Positions 34,510 through 42,553 of a DNA stretch of 64,000 nucleotides are shown piece after piece (positions within the stretch are counted from its first letter, which is position 1; each line of letters opens with the position of its first letter). The notes beneath the pieces are model-generated. The model was given only the letters and a program-made list of their open reading frames with translations. It was not told the origin of the DNA and made no database searches. A program made the position numbers and the translations under genes. This DNA comes from JAGWAJ01 sp026707615. Lineage in GTDB: Bacteria > Acidobacteriota > Vicinamibacteria > Vicinamibacterales > UBA8438. Location: assembly GCA_965207595.1 (NCBI GenBank), contig CBDBMW010000013.1, positions 558,001 through 622,000 of the forward strand. The letters run 5' to 3'.

Positions 34510-35997
34510 TTGGTCACGGACGCGCAGGTTCGGCGGTTGCGAGAGAAGCGGATGGCAGGGAAGACGCTGGCGGCGGCCGCGGCGGCAGCCGGGATGAGCG
34601 AGCGGGCGGCCCGGAAGTGGCAGAGCGGGACGTTGCCGTCGACGGTGAAGCCGCCGCGGACGTGGCGGACGCGGGAGGACCCGTTCGCCAACGTGTGGCA
34701 GTCCGAGGTCGTGCCGCAGCTGGTGGCCGACACGGACGGCCGGCTGCAGGTGCTGACGCTGTTCCGGGCGCTGTGCGGGCGTCATCCGGGTCGGTTTCAG
34801 CCAGGGCAGCTGCGGACGCTGCAGCGGCGGGTCCGCGAGTGGCGGGTTCAGTACGGCCCCGATCGCGAGGTGTACTTCGAGCAGGTGGCGGTTCCGGGCC
34901 GGGAAGCGGCGTTCGACTTCAGCGACGCGAGCGACCTCGGGGTGACGCTGGGGAACGTCGCGTTCCCGCACCTGCTGTTCGAGTGGGTGCTGAGCTACAG
35001 CCGGTGGACGTATGTGTCGCTGGCGCGGAGCGAGACGTTCGAGGCGCTGGTGGCGGGCCTGCAGGGCGCGCTGTGGACGCTGGGAGCGGTGCCGGCGGTG
35101 CTTCGGCACGACAACCTGTCGGCGGCGACGCACGAGCTGCGGCGCAGCGGCGGTCGTCAGTTGACGGTGCGGTTCCGGGAGGTGCTGGACCACTACGGGC
35201 TGCGCTCGTCGCGGATCCAACCGGGGAAGCCGCACGAGAACGGCGTCGCGGAGCAGTCGCACTTCCGGACGAAAACGGCCATCGATCAGGCGTTGCTGTT
35301 GCGGGGCGACCGGGACTTCGCCGACGAGGCGGCGTACCTGCGGTTCGCGCGTGCGGTCGTCGACGAGACGCGGAATGCCCGGGCGGCGCCGCGGCTGGCC
35401 GAGGAGCGTCCGTATCTGCGGCCGCTGCCGTCGGCGCGGATCCCCGAGTACACGACGTTCCGGTGCGTGGTGCGGAAGTGGAGCACGATCCGGGTCGGGG
35501 GGCGAATCTACTCGGTGCCGTCGCGGCTGATCGGTCACACGGTCGAGGCGCGGCAGCATCCGTCGACGGTCGAGGTCCTCTACGGCGGCCGGGTGCTGTG
35601 CAGCATGCCGCGGTTGCGGGGCTCGGCAGAGCACCGGATCGACTACCGCCACATCATCGGGAGCCTGGTCCGGAAGCCGGGCGCCTTCGCGCGGTACCGC
35701 TTCCGGGAGGAGCTGTTCCCGTCGCTCGTGTTCCGGGCGGCGTATGACGCGCTCGGTCGGACGCACGGCGAGCGGGCCGACGTCGAGTACGTGCGCCTGC
35801 TGCACCTGGCGGCGACGACCGGCGAGCGGCGGGTCGAGGCGACGCTTCGCGCCCGGCTCGACGCCGGCGATCCCTGCGACTACGCCAGCGTTCAGGCCCA
35901 GGTCCGCCCGCCCGTCCCGACGGTCCCTGTGGTGCACGTGCCGCGCCCGGACCTGTCGCAGTACGACGCGCTGCTGTCGGGAGGTCTGCACGGATGA
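34510..35997 (+). CDS. istA: IS21-family transposase IstA
   Basis: 495 residues. An N-terminal helix-turn-helix (VTDAQVRRLREKRMAGKTLA, AAAAAGMSERAARKWQSG) precedes the rve/DDE integrase core: FDFSDASDLGVTLG, the second Asp in AVLRHDNLSAATHE, and the Glu in SSRIQPGKPHENGVAEQSH. A C-terminal Mu-type beta domain follows (WSTIRVGGRIYSVPSRLIGH). I prefer the TTG at 34510 because GGAGG lies 5 nt before it. Its stop overlaps the istB start (ATGA at 35994-35997), the standard IS21 arrangement. The gene looks intact. Confidence 0.93.
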   Translation: MVTDAQVRRLREKRMAGKTLAAAAAAAGMSERAARKWQSGTLPSTVKPPRTWRTREDPFANVWQSEVVPQLVADTDGRLQVLTLFRALCGRHPGRFQPGQLRTLQRRVREWRVQYGPDREVYFEQVAVPGREAAFDFSDASDLGVTLGNVAFPHLLFEWVLSYSRWTYVSLARSETFEALVAGLQGALWTLGAVPAVLRHDNLSAATHELRRSGGRQLTVRFREVLDHYGLRSSRIQPGKPHENGVAEQSHFRTKTAIDQALLLRGDRDFADEAAYLRFARAVVDETRNARAAPRLAEERPYLRPLPSARIPEYTTFRCVVRKWSTIRVGGRIYSVPSRLIGHTVEARQHPSTVEVLYGGRVLCSMPRLRGSAEHRIDYRHIIGSLVRKPGAFARYRFREELFPSLVFRAAYDALGRTHGERADVEYVRLLHLAATTGERRVEATLRARLDAGDPCDYASVQAQVRPPVPTVPVVHVPRPDLSQYDALLSGGLHG

Positions 35998-36806
35998 CGG
36001 CGCCGAGCACGCAGGTGACGACGCTGCTGACGCAGTTCGGGTTGACGACGGCGGCCGAGGAGCTCGTGCCGCGGCTGACGCAGGCCGGGCACCCCGAGGC
36101 GATGCCGGTGCTGCTCGAGGTGTTCGAGGCGGAGGCCGAAGCGCGCCGTCAGCGCCGGATCGCCCGCTTGCGGCGCGGCGCCCGCCTGCCTCCCGGCAAG
36201 ACGTTCGCGACGCTCGACACCGGACGGTTGCCGGCGCCGGTCGTGCAGCAGCTTGAGACGCTGGCCACCGGGGCGTTCCTCGAGACGGCGACCAACGTCC
36301 TCGCCTTTGGCCTGCCGGGCGTGGGCAAGAGTCACGCGTTGTGCGCCGTCGGGCATGCTCTGGTCGAGGCCGGCCACAGCGTGCTCTGCGCCCCGGCCTA
36401 CGCGCTGGTGCAGGAGCTGCTCGGCGCGAAACGCGACCTCGACCTGCCCCGCGCGCTGCGCAAGCTCGACCTGTTCGAGGTCATCCTGCTCGACGACCTC
36501 GGCTACGTGCAGCAGAGCCCGGACGAGGCCGAGGTGCTGTTCACGCTGCTCGCCGAGCGCTACGAGCGCCGCTCGGTGATGGTGACGAGCAACCTGGTCT
36601 TCAGCCAATGGGACCGGATCTTCCGCGACCAGATGGCGACGGCCGCAGCGATCGACCGCCTGGTGCACCACGCCGTCGTGCTCGAGTTCGACGTGACGAG
36701 CTACCGCACGGACCGGTCGCGTCGGAAATCGCCGCCGGCACCCGCACCCCGTGGCCGGACTCCCGGACCGTTGTTGCCCCGAGCCCGCCGACGGTCGACG
36801 TCGTGA
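35994..36806 (+). CDS. istB: IS21-family helper ATPase IstB
   Basis: 270 residues. DnaC-like AAA ATPase with Walker A GLPGVGKSHALCAVGHALVE near residue 104, Walker B VILLDDLGYVQQ near 163 and sensor-like VMVTSNLVFSQWDRIF near 195. IstB binds DNA and stimulates IstA-catalysed transposition. It begins with the ATGA overlap of istA. The C-terminal ~35 residues (Pro/Arg-rich) lie beyond the usual IstB end. Confidence 0.93.
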   Translation: MTAPSTQVTTLLTQFGLTTAAEELVPRLTQAGHPEAMPVLLEVFEAEAEARRQRRIARLRRGARLPPGKTFATLDTGRLPAPVVQQLETLATGAFLETATNVLAFGLPGVGKSHALCAVGHALVEAGHSVLCAPAYALVQELLGAKRDLDLPRALRKLDLFEVILLDDLGYVQQSPDEAEVLFTLLAERYERRSVMVTSNLVFSQWDRIFRDQMATAAAIDRLVHHAVVLEFDVTSYRTDRSRRKSPPAPAPRGRTPGPLLPRARRRSTS

Positions 36807-36834
36807 GCGCGGGGTCCGTCCGCGATCCGGGCAA

Positions 36835-36957
36835 CCTGTGGATGGTGCCAGCGGCATGGAAAACGCGCCCGCAGGCCGTGCCAGCATGCTCGGTCGAGCC
36901 GGCGCGTTTTCCACCCCGCTTTGGACGGCGCTCCGCGCCGCCCACACCATCCACAGG
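36835..36957. repeat. Nested 123-bp palindromic unit inside the IS21 right end
   Basis: Outer arms CCTGTGGATGGTG (36835-36847) and CACCATCCACAGG (36945-36957) are perfect 13-bp complements. Inner arms GGAAAACGCGCC (36858-36869) and GGCGCGTTTTCC (36901-36912) are perfect 12-bp complements. The unit lies between the istB stop and the terminal repeats and could form a cruciform, or be a transcription barrier or an older nested insertion. It is not needed to define the IS ends. The rest of 36807-37045 holds only the terminal binding repeats. Confidence 0.7.
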
Positions 36958-37050
36958 ATCAATGTTGTTGTTGATCGCGATCCACGACGACCGGAACCGG
37001 CAGGAATGGTTGACGCCAAGCGGCAGAAATAGTTGACGCCGAACACCGCG

Positions 37051-37559
37051 CCCTGCGTCGCGGCAGCGGTGTTTTCCAGCAGGTCGTCGGACGCCTGCAA
37101 CCAATTCTGGCGGAAATGCCGAGGGCGATCACGGACGCCGTGCTCGCCGGCCGGGACACCGCCGAGCCCGGCAACGTCGCCGATCGAATCGAGCACCGTG
37201 TCTCCGAAGAGGCTCGCAGCGGTTTCGACATCGACGCCGCGCTCGATGCCGACCTCGCGGTGCCGCAACGCGCTTCGTCTCCGGTCACCATGGACGATCT
37301 CGACCGCGTGGTCTCGGACCCCGGCCTGACGTCGCCCGGCACGGAGGTGCGACCGATGGGTCCGCGAGAGTACAGCTTCCTGGCGCCTGGCATGCCGGAG
37401 CCGATCCGGGTAACGACCGACCCGGCGTACTACGAGGCCAACTCCGAGAGCGTCGAGCTGTGGTCGCCGGGCAACCCGTTCTTCAGAGCACCCGACGACC
37501 TGCCGGCTGCCCCTGCCGTTCCCGAGGCCGCGACGCTCCGGGACATCCTGGAGCGGTGA
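37051..37559 (+). pseudogene. SNF2-family helicase C-terminal tail, 3' side of the IS21 insertion
   Basis: Joined to the sequence before 34404, the frame reads VYRALRRGSGVFQQVVGRLQ, then PILAEMPRAITDAVLAG. This is the typical SNF2 helicase tail ('...VY..L..R...F..VVG.LQPIL'), and it continues open for 165 more codons to a TGA at 37557-37559. The tail itself has no lesion. An ATG at 37116 could in principle start a 147-residue product, but it would lack any catalytic part. The stop overlaps the start of the zinc-ribbon gene. Confidence 0.8.
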
Positions 37560-38059
37560 TGGGGGACACGTGGGGACCGTGCCAGCACTGCCAGCAACCT
37601 TGGCAAGCGCCGAGCCAGCGGTCCTGGGTGAGTCACGGCGTCGAGTCGCGCGATGCTCGGGGCCGGCCGAGGTCCTGGTCTGGCGCGTGGGTGTGTCACG
37701 ACTGTGGACAGGCGATCGTCGTGTTCACGACGCGCGTGACCCAACCGGAGCCAACGGGCGATGAGGGTGTCCCGCTTCCACCGCCCGTCGGGCCGCGCAT
37801 GCGCTCTGTGGATCTTGGAGTGAGGGTGATGATGCGGTCGATCTTCGGCCCCATCGCGGACGCCGTGGTTGGCGAGCCGGAGCCGGACCCCGCTCCTGAA
37901 CCCCTGGCCGATGCCGTCTGCGCACGTTGCGGAGGGTGGGCGACCGCCAGCGACGAGGATGAGTCCCGGCGGCCGGTCGCGGTCGATGTCGATGGCCACC
38001 CGGCGATCGTATGTGCCGCGTGCGCGCGGCACCTCGGGCGATCGACGTCGGCGAGTTGA
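37559..38059 (+). CDS. Small zinc-ribbon protein coupled to the SNF2 helicase gene
   Basis: 166 residues with four CxxC knuckles: CQHC (near residue 7), CHDC (near 46), CARC (near 121) and CAAC (near 150), so probably two zinc ribbons separated by an acidic, Pro-rich linker. Its ATG shares the TGATG overlap with the helicase stop, so it was translated with that helicase and is probably a partner or regulator. With the helicase broken, its expression now probably depends on read-through. No family name is recognised. Confidence 0.65.
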   Translation: MGDTWGPCQHCQQPWQAPSQRSWVSHGVESRDARGRPRSWSGAWVCHDCGQAIVVFTTRVTQPEPTGDEGVPLPPPVGPRMRSVDLGVRVMMRSIFGPIADAVVGEPEPDPAPEPLADAVCARCGGWATASDEDESRRPVAVDVDGHPAIVCAACARHLGRSTSAS

Positions 38060-38094
38060 CGCAGCGACCCGGGAGGTGTCGTTACGGTTCGGGG

Positions 38095-38122
38095 CCGACA
38101 GTCCCGTTTTCACGTGTAGAAT
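38095..38122 (+). promoter_or_regulatory. Promoter of the AAA/DUF4143 gene (leaderless)
   Basis: CCGACA (38095-38100), a 16-bp spacer, then TAGAAT (38117-38122). The GTG start at 38129 is exactly 6 nt after the -10 hexamer with no Shine-Dalgarno sequence, so the transcript probably begins at the start codon. Confidence 0.55.
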
Positions 38123-38128
38123 GGGGAT

Positions 38129-39328
38129 GTGTATCCCAGAATGCTCGCCCCGCCGACCGGCGGGCAGAGTTTCTTCGTCTTCGGACCGCGGGGCACGGGC
38201 AAGACGACTTGGCTGAAGCAGCGCTTCCCCGAGGCGCTCTACCTCGACCTCCTCGACCACGCCCTCTACCTCGACCTGCTGGCGCGGCCCGAGCGGCTGC
38301 GCGAGCTGATCCCGCCGCGCCACGACGGCTGGGTCGTGCTCGACGAGGTGCAGCGCGTGCCGCTCGTCCTCAACGAGGTCCACCGGCTGATCGAGGCCGA
38401 CGGGCGGCGCTTCATCCTGACCGGATCGAGCGCCCGCAGCCTGCGCCGGCGCGGCGTCAACCTGCTCGGCGGCCGGGCGCGCACGCTGCGGATGTACCCG
38501 CTGACGGCGGCCGAGGCGGGGTCGGACTTCTCGCTGGAGCGGGCGCTGGTCCGCGGCCAGCTCCCGTCCGTCTATCGCCAGCCGGATCCGGAGCGCTACC
38601 TGGCGTCGTACGTCGAGAGCTACCTGCGGCAGGAGATCATCGAGGAGGGCCGCACCCGCAACCTCGCCGCCTTCAGCCGCTTCCTCGAGAGCGCCAGCTT
38701 CTCGCAAGCCGCGCCGCTCAACGTGGCGGAGGTAGCGCGCGAGGTCGGAGTGGACCGCAAGACGGCCGCCGGCTACTTCGATCTCCTCGAGGACCTGTTG
38801 ATCGCCACGCGCGTTCCCGTGTTCACGCGGCCGGCGAAGCGCCGCCTGACGACCCACCCGAAGTTCTTCCTGTTCGACGCGGGCGTCTACCGGACGATCC
38901 GGCCGCGCGGCCCGCTCGACCGCCCGGAGGAGATCGACGGCGCGGCTCTCGAGACGCTGGTCCACCAGGAGCTGCGCGCGCACATCGCCTACCGGTCGCT
39001 CGATCTCGGTCTGTTCACCTGGCGCACGGCGTCGGGCGCCGAGGTCGACCTCGTGGCCTACGGCGGCGGCGGCCTGTTCGCGTTCGAGGTGAAGCGCAGC
39101 CGCCGGGTGCCGCCGGCCGACCTGCGCGGGCTGAGGCAGCTCAAGGCGGACTACCCGATGGCCCGCTGCGTGCTGCTCTACGGAGGAGACCGCCGGGAGT
39201 ATCGGGACGACGTCGAGATCGTGCCGGTCGCCGAGGCGCTGGCCGATCCCGGCGCGCTGCTGCAGGACGCCGCGTTCGGTTTGCCTCCCCCGGCGGGCGG
39301 CGCGGCCTCGTCCATCCCCGCCGCGTAG
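38129..39328 (+). CDS. AAA family ATPase with DUF4143 (AAA_14/DUF4143 protein)
   Basis: 399 residues. The AAA_14 half has Walker A FGPRGTGKTTWLKQ near residue 19 and Walker B WVVLDEVQRVPLVLNEVHRL near 67; LTGSSARSLRRRG is the sensor. The DUF4143 half follows (YVESYLRQEIIEEGRTRNL, a winged-helix VAREVGVDRKTAAGYFDLLE, then FFLFDAGVYRTI and a nuclease-like ASGAEVDLVAYGGGGLFAFEVK). These ATPases are common in accessory regions; their role is unknown. The GTG start follows a TAGAAT -10 by 6 nt (leaderless). Confidence 0.92.
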   Translation: MYPRMLAPPTGGQSFFVFGPRGTGKTTWLKQRFPEALYLDLLDHALYLDLLARPERLRELIPPRHDGWVVLDEVQRVPLVLNEVHRLIEADGRRFILTGSSARSLRRRGVNLLGGRARTLRMYPLTAAEAGSDFSLERALVRGQLPSVYRQPDPERYLASYVESYLRQEIIEEGRTRNLAAFSRFLESASFSQAAPLNVAEVAREVGVDRKTAAGYFDLLEDLLIATRVPVFTRPAKRRLTTHPKFFLFDAGVYRTIRPRGPLDRPEEIDGAALETLVHQELRAHIAYRSLDLGLFTWRTASGAEVDLVAYGGGGLFAFEVKRSRRVPPADLRGLRQLKADYPMARCVLLYGGDRREYRDDVEIVPVAEALADPGALLQDAAFGLPPPAGGAASSIPAA

Positions 39329-39534
39329 CCCGTTCCGCGGCGCCGCCCGCCCGAGCCGGCGCGGCCGGCGCGAACCGCCGTCACGGACCGTACCCGTTCG
39401 CGCCGTGGACCCGGCGACGTGACACGGACGACACGCGGCGGCCGTCCCCCTTGCCGCGAGCAGCGGCCGCGTGCGAGCATGGGAATGCGCTCTGCGCGAA
39501 CCTCTCTTCGAGGGCGCCAAATCAGGAGGCGGTC
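39329..39534. other. Intergenic region (206 bp)
   Basis: GC-rich, with short inverted arms (GCGCGGCCGGCGCG near 39359) but no gene. The only clear signal is the AGGAGG at 39524-39529 that serves the next gene. Confidence 0.4.
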
Positions 39535-40542
39535 ATGAATCGCACGGCAGATGCTCTCCGGCACGATGCGCCCCGGACGGACACGCCCCGGAGCGAGTCC
39601 TGGCCGGATGCCACCCCGGGGACGGACGCGCCTCCCTCCCCGGCCTTCCCCGGCTGCCGGTCGTTTCGGCTCACGCGCGACGCCGTCGACCACCACGACG
39701 GACGCTTCGAGTACTGGGACGCCGCCACCGAGACCGCCTGGGTCGTCGCCGAGCCGACCAGCGGGACGCACGAGCAGCCCTCCCGACGACTCTCCGCCCT
39801 GGGCGAGGTGATCGCCAGCCTTCGCGGCGGGGCCATCGAGTGCTGCGGCTCGATGGACCTCATCTGGAACGCCGGCCAGCGCGAGCGGCGCCGCATCCTG
39901 CAGGCCGACGAGGTGGTCTACCTCCATCCCGCCCGCGCCCGCGTTCCCGGCAAGACGGGACTCGTCCTCGGCGAGCACGACCTGCCCGACGTCGTGCTCG
40001 AGGTCGACCACACCACCGACGTCCGCCGCGGCAAGCTCGGCCTCTACGCCGCGTGGGGTTTCCCCGAAGTGTGGGTCGAGGTGCCCGACGTCACGTCACC
40101 CTCGCGCCCGGCGGGGCGGGTGCCCGGACTGACCATCCACCGGCTGGACGCCGGGAGCTACCGGACGCTGGCGGCGAGCATCGCCTTCCCCGGCTGGACG
40201 GCGGCCGAGATTCACGTCGCGCTCAACGAGCCGGTCCGCTCCGACGCCACCGACCGCGCGCTGGAGCGCGTCGCCGGCACCCTCGGCACGCGCGACGGCG
40301 CGGGACCCGAGGACACCCCGTGGCTCCGCCGGCAGCGCGCCGAAGGACGCCGGGCGGAGCGCGACGCGGTGCTGCGGGCGATCCTCAACGGGCGCGGGAT
40401 GGCAGACCTCGAACCGGTGCTGGCGGAGCGCGAGGCGGCCCGCCTGCCGCTCCCCGTTGCGCTCGACGCCGTCCAGCACTGCCGGGACGCTGCCGACCTC
40501 CGCGCACGCCTCGCCCGCAGCGACGGGGGCGGCCCGGCGTAG
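39535..40542 (+). CDS. Uma2 family (DUF820) restriction-endonuclease-fold protein
   Basis: 335 residues. The core has the DUF820 PD-(D/E)xK pattern: DLPDVVLEVDHTTDVRRGKL (catalytic D and E-x-D) near 150, followed by LYAAWGFPEVWVEV, the typical helix-strand pair. A C-terminal helical extension with Arg/Glu-rich sequence (ERDAVLRAILNGRGM) resembles that of other Uma2 proteins. AGGAGG 5 nt before the ATG fixes the start. Uma2 proteins are nuclease-like, of unknown function, often multi-copy in accessory DNA. Confidence 0.8.
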   Translation: MNRTADALRHDAPRTDTPRSESWPDATPGTDAPPSPAFPGCRSFRLTRDAVDHHDGRFEYWDAATETAWVVAEPTSGTHEQPSRRLSALGEVIASLRGGAIECCGSMDLIWNAGQRERRRILQADEVVYLHPARARVPGKTGLVLGEHDLPDVVLEVDHTTDVRRGKLGLYAAWGFPEVWVEVPDVTSPSRPAGRVPGLTIHRLDAGSYRTLAASIAFPGWTAAEIHVALNEPVRSDATDRALERVAGTLGTRDGAGPEDTPWLRRQRAEGRRAERDAVLRAILNGRGMADLEPVLAEREAARLPLPVALDAVQHCRDAADLRARLARSDGGGPA

Positions 40543-40631
40543 TCGCGGAGGCGGACGACCCGCCCGCGTGCGCGACACTGGCGCGCCGCGGCGCTCGCGG
40601 CCTCCCGGCGGAAGCACGACGCACGAAAGCT

Positions 40632-40648
40632 GCCTGCGCCCCGCAGGC
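40632..40648. terminator. Hairpin between convergent genes (weak terminator candidate)
   Basis: GCCTGCG-CCC-CGCAGGC, a perfect 7-bp stem in the gap between the Uma2 gene and the convergent MBL gene. No T-tract follows on either strand, so intrinsic termination is uncertain. Confidence 0.35.
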
Positions 40649-40691
40649 GAACGTTGGGCTTCTCTCTCCGGCGGCGCCAGGTCGTCCCGCT

Positions 40692-42323
40692 CTACTGCCC
40701 TCCGACGAACTCCGCGAACTGGCTCCAGGGCACGGGCCGTCCGTGGATCGGCACGATCGTCTCGACGTCGAGGCCGAGCCGCCTCACGTGCTCGAAGAGG
40801 CTCCGGTGGTCGGCGTTGGGCTCGGCCGGGCCCGGCGCGCCCGGTCGCGGCGGGTCGTAGAGGGCGGCCTCGATCAGCATCCGCTCGTTCGGCAGATACG
40901 CCACCAGCATCCCCTCCACCATGCGCAGCGGGTGCACGTAGGAGACGTGCATCGAGCGCGCGCCGTCGTGCAGCCAGTAGTTCTCGCGCACCGTCTCGTA
41001 CTGGTAGCCCTCGGCGAGCTCGGTCGGCGGCCAGAGCGAGACCATGTCGGGGGCCAGCGTCCGCGGGGCGTAGTTCAGGACGTCCCGCGTGTAGAAGGCG
41101 TAGTTCTTCCAGTGCGTGACGATCGTCGCCCCGACGTGCATGTACGTGCGCAGCCCGCCGATGTGGTCGTGGTGCTGGTGGGTGTTGATGAGGAAGCGGA
41201 TCGGCTTGTCGGGCACCAGCCGCACCACCTCGTCGATGACGGCCAGGTTGCGCCGCTCGTCGATGGGCGCCTCGACCACGGCGACGTAGTCGGCGAACTC
41301 GACGGCGACGCTGTTGTGCGATGCCCCGCCCATGAGCCAGACCCCGTCGGCGAGCTCCTCTACCTCGACCGTCACCGGGAAGGTCGCGGCGCGCACGGAC
41401 TCGGGCGGCTCGGGCGCGTCGCCGCAGTCGTTCACGCGGATGTCCGCCAGGGTGCCGCCGAACGCGTTGTGGCCGGCGTTCTCGCTCTGCGCCTGGTAGT
41501 TGTCGTCCCACCCCTGGTGGTGATGCCAGACGGTGGGGAAGCGGACGCCGCCGCCGGCGTCGACGTAGGTGTCGTTCGAGAACTCGTGCTCGTAGTTGAA
41601 GTCGCCCAGGGCCGGCTCGGCGACCCACGTGTGGATACGCTGCAGCAGGTTCTGCTGGTTGATGGTGGCGTCCACGCGATACTTGCCGAACATCGTGATG
41701 GACACGATGAACATCTTCTCCGGCCGCACGGTGGCGCCGTCGCGCCCCATCTCGCCCAGCTCCCAGCGCCAGGTGGCGTGGGGATTGGCCCCCGGAAGCT
41801 GGGCCGCCTTGAGGAACCCGTGGGGGTTGATCCACATGTCGAGCTGCCAGATCTCGGCCTGGTCCGGGTGCGCGGCCACCGGCTCCCCGTCGTCGCCGTC
41901 GCGGTGCCACGCGACGTCTCCGTTGACGTAGAAGTGCTGGCGCGAGGCGGACTGCACCGGCGTCCCGTCCAGCCAGCCCATGCCCCAGCGCCACGAGGCC
42001 GGGTTCTGCCCGGGCTCGCGGTCGAACGATTCCGTCAGCGTGCCCTCGTCCCAGTTCATCGTCCGGACGTAGTTCGTGAGCGGCGCGCCGCGCGGCCAGT
42101 CGACCTCGTACCCGTGATACCGCTGCTGTCCCACCATCCCCGTGTAGAGGCCGGTGCCGGCGAGCGTGACGCAGCGGAGATTGTCGGTGCCGATGGCGTC
42201 CCGCGCGGCGCGCAGGATGGGCTCCGGGTCGACGAACCCGGGCGCGAGATCCTGGGCCGGCAGGGCGGCGGTGGCGGTGGCGGCCAGCGCCAGGGCGACG
42301 AGCGTCCGATGACGGTGGGGCAT
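40692..42323 (-). CDS. Secreted MBL-fold metallo-hydrolase
   Basis: 543 residues. Signal peptide MPHRHRTLVALALAATATAA, then a ~300-residue N-terminal region, then a metallo-beta-lactamase fold with NTHQHHDHIGG (HxHxDH) near residue 375 and later partner residues (THWKNYAF, LIEAALYDPP, PIHGRPVPW). GAGGAGG 5 nt before the ATG at 42323 fixes the start. It is a large two-part MBL protein of the kind common in Acidobacteria and Proteobacteria MAGs; the substrate is unknown. Confidence 0.83.
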   Translation of the reverse strand: MPHRHRTLVALALAATATAALPAQDLAPGFVDPEPILRAARDAIGTDNLRCVTLAGTGLYTGMVGQQRYHGYEVDWPRGAPLTNYVRTMNWDEGTLTESFDREPGQNPASWRWGMGWLDGTPVQSASRQHFYVNGDVAWHRDGDDGEPVAAHPDQAEIWQLDMWINPHGFLKAAQLPGANPHATWRWELGEMGRDGATVRPEKMFIVSITMFGKYRVDATINQQNLLQRIHTWVAEPALGDFNYEHEFSNDTYVDAGGGVRFPTVWHHHQGWDDNYQAQSENAGHNAFGGTLADIRVNDCGDAPEPPESVRAATFPVTVEVEELADGVWLMGGASHNSVAVEFADYVAVVEAPIDERRNLAVIDEVVRLVPDKPIRFLINTHQHHDHIGGLRTYMHVGATIVTHWKNYAFYTRDVLNYAPRTLAPDMVSLWPPTELAEGYQYETVRENYWLHDGARSMHVSYVHPLRMVEGMLVAYLPNERMLIEAALYDPPRPGAPGPAEPNADHRSLFEHVRRLGLDVETIVPIHGRPVPWSQFAEFVGGQ

Positions 42324-42349
42324 CGCTTCCTCCTCGGTGCCGGACACTC

Positions 42350-42401
42350 TAGGAGCTTGCGCCGCAGAACGCAACGACGTGAGTGCTGCGGCGCGAGCTC
42401 C
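42350..42401 (+). repeat. REP-like element, full hairpin copy
   Basis: GGAGCTTGCGCCGCAG (42352-42367), an 18-nt loop, then CTGCGGCGCGAGCTCC (42386-42401): a 16-bp stem with a single G-T pair at position 7. The gap 42324-42553 between divergent genes holds this copy and a second half copy and no gene. Confidence 0.8.
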
Positions 42402-42452
42402 TGGGCCGGTGGGGGCTGGGGCCGACCCGGAGCGTGCGACGGGTTGGCGGCG

Positions 42453-42480
42453 CTAGGAGCTTGCGCCGCAGAACGCAACG
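42453..42480 (+). repeat. REP-like element, second copy (5' half)
   Basis: A 28-base exact direct copy of 42349-42376, starting CTAGGAGCTTGCGCCGCAG; its right arm is degenerate. The spacing of 104 bp between the two copies suggests a REP doublet. Confidence 0.75.
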
Positions 42481-42516
42481 GCAAGGACCTGCGACGGATT
42501 CGGCGGCGCAGGCAGG

Positions 42517-42525
42517 TGCTATGCT
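42517..42525 (+). promoter_or_regulatory. Extended -10 promoter of the GlcG/HbpS-like gene
   Basis: TGCTATGCT has the extended -10 form (TGn plus TATGCT), placed 28 nt before the ATG at 42554, with GGAGGAGG between them. Confidence 0.45.
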
Positions 42526-42553
42526 CGGCCCACGACGGAGGAGGTGACGCGCG

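Larger units (their letters stand above)
34404..37045 (+). mobile_element. IS21-family insertion sequence with 5-bp target duplication
   Basis: 2642 bp carrying istA and istB. The left end reads TGTTCAACGACAATTACTTT and the right end, on the minus strand, TGTTCGGCGTCAACTATTTC; 19 of the first 25 positions agree. The right end holds two direct copies of the GGCGTCAAC(T/C)ATT(T/C)CTGCCG motif expected for transposase binding. CCGCG flanks both sides (34399-34403 and 37046-37050). Removing the element plus one CCGCG restores an uninterrupted helicase reading frame, which independently confirms both boundaries. Confidence 0.9.

Noticed and set aside
34404..37045. IS21 element as part of a larger composite transposon with the IS66 element
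   Set aside because: The IS21 has its own target duplication and the IS66 has none; the two insertions are independent.
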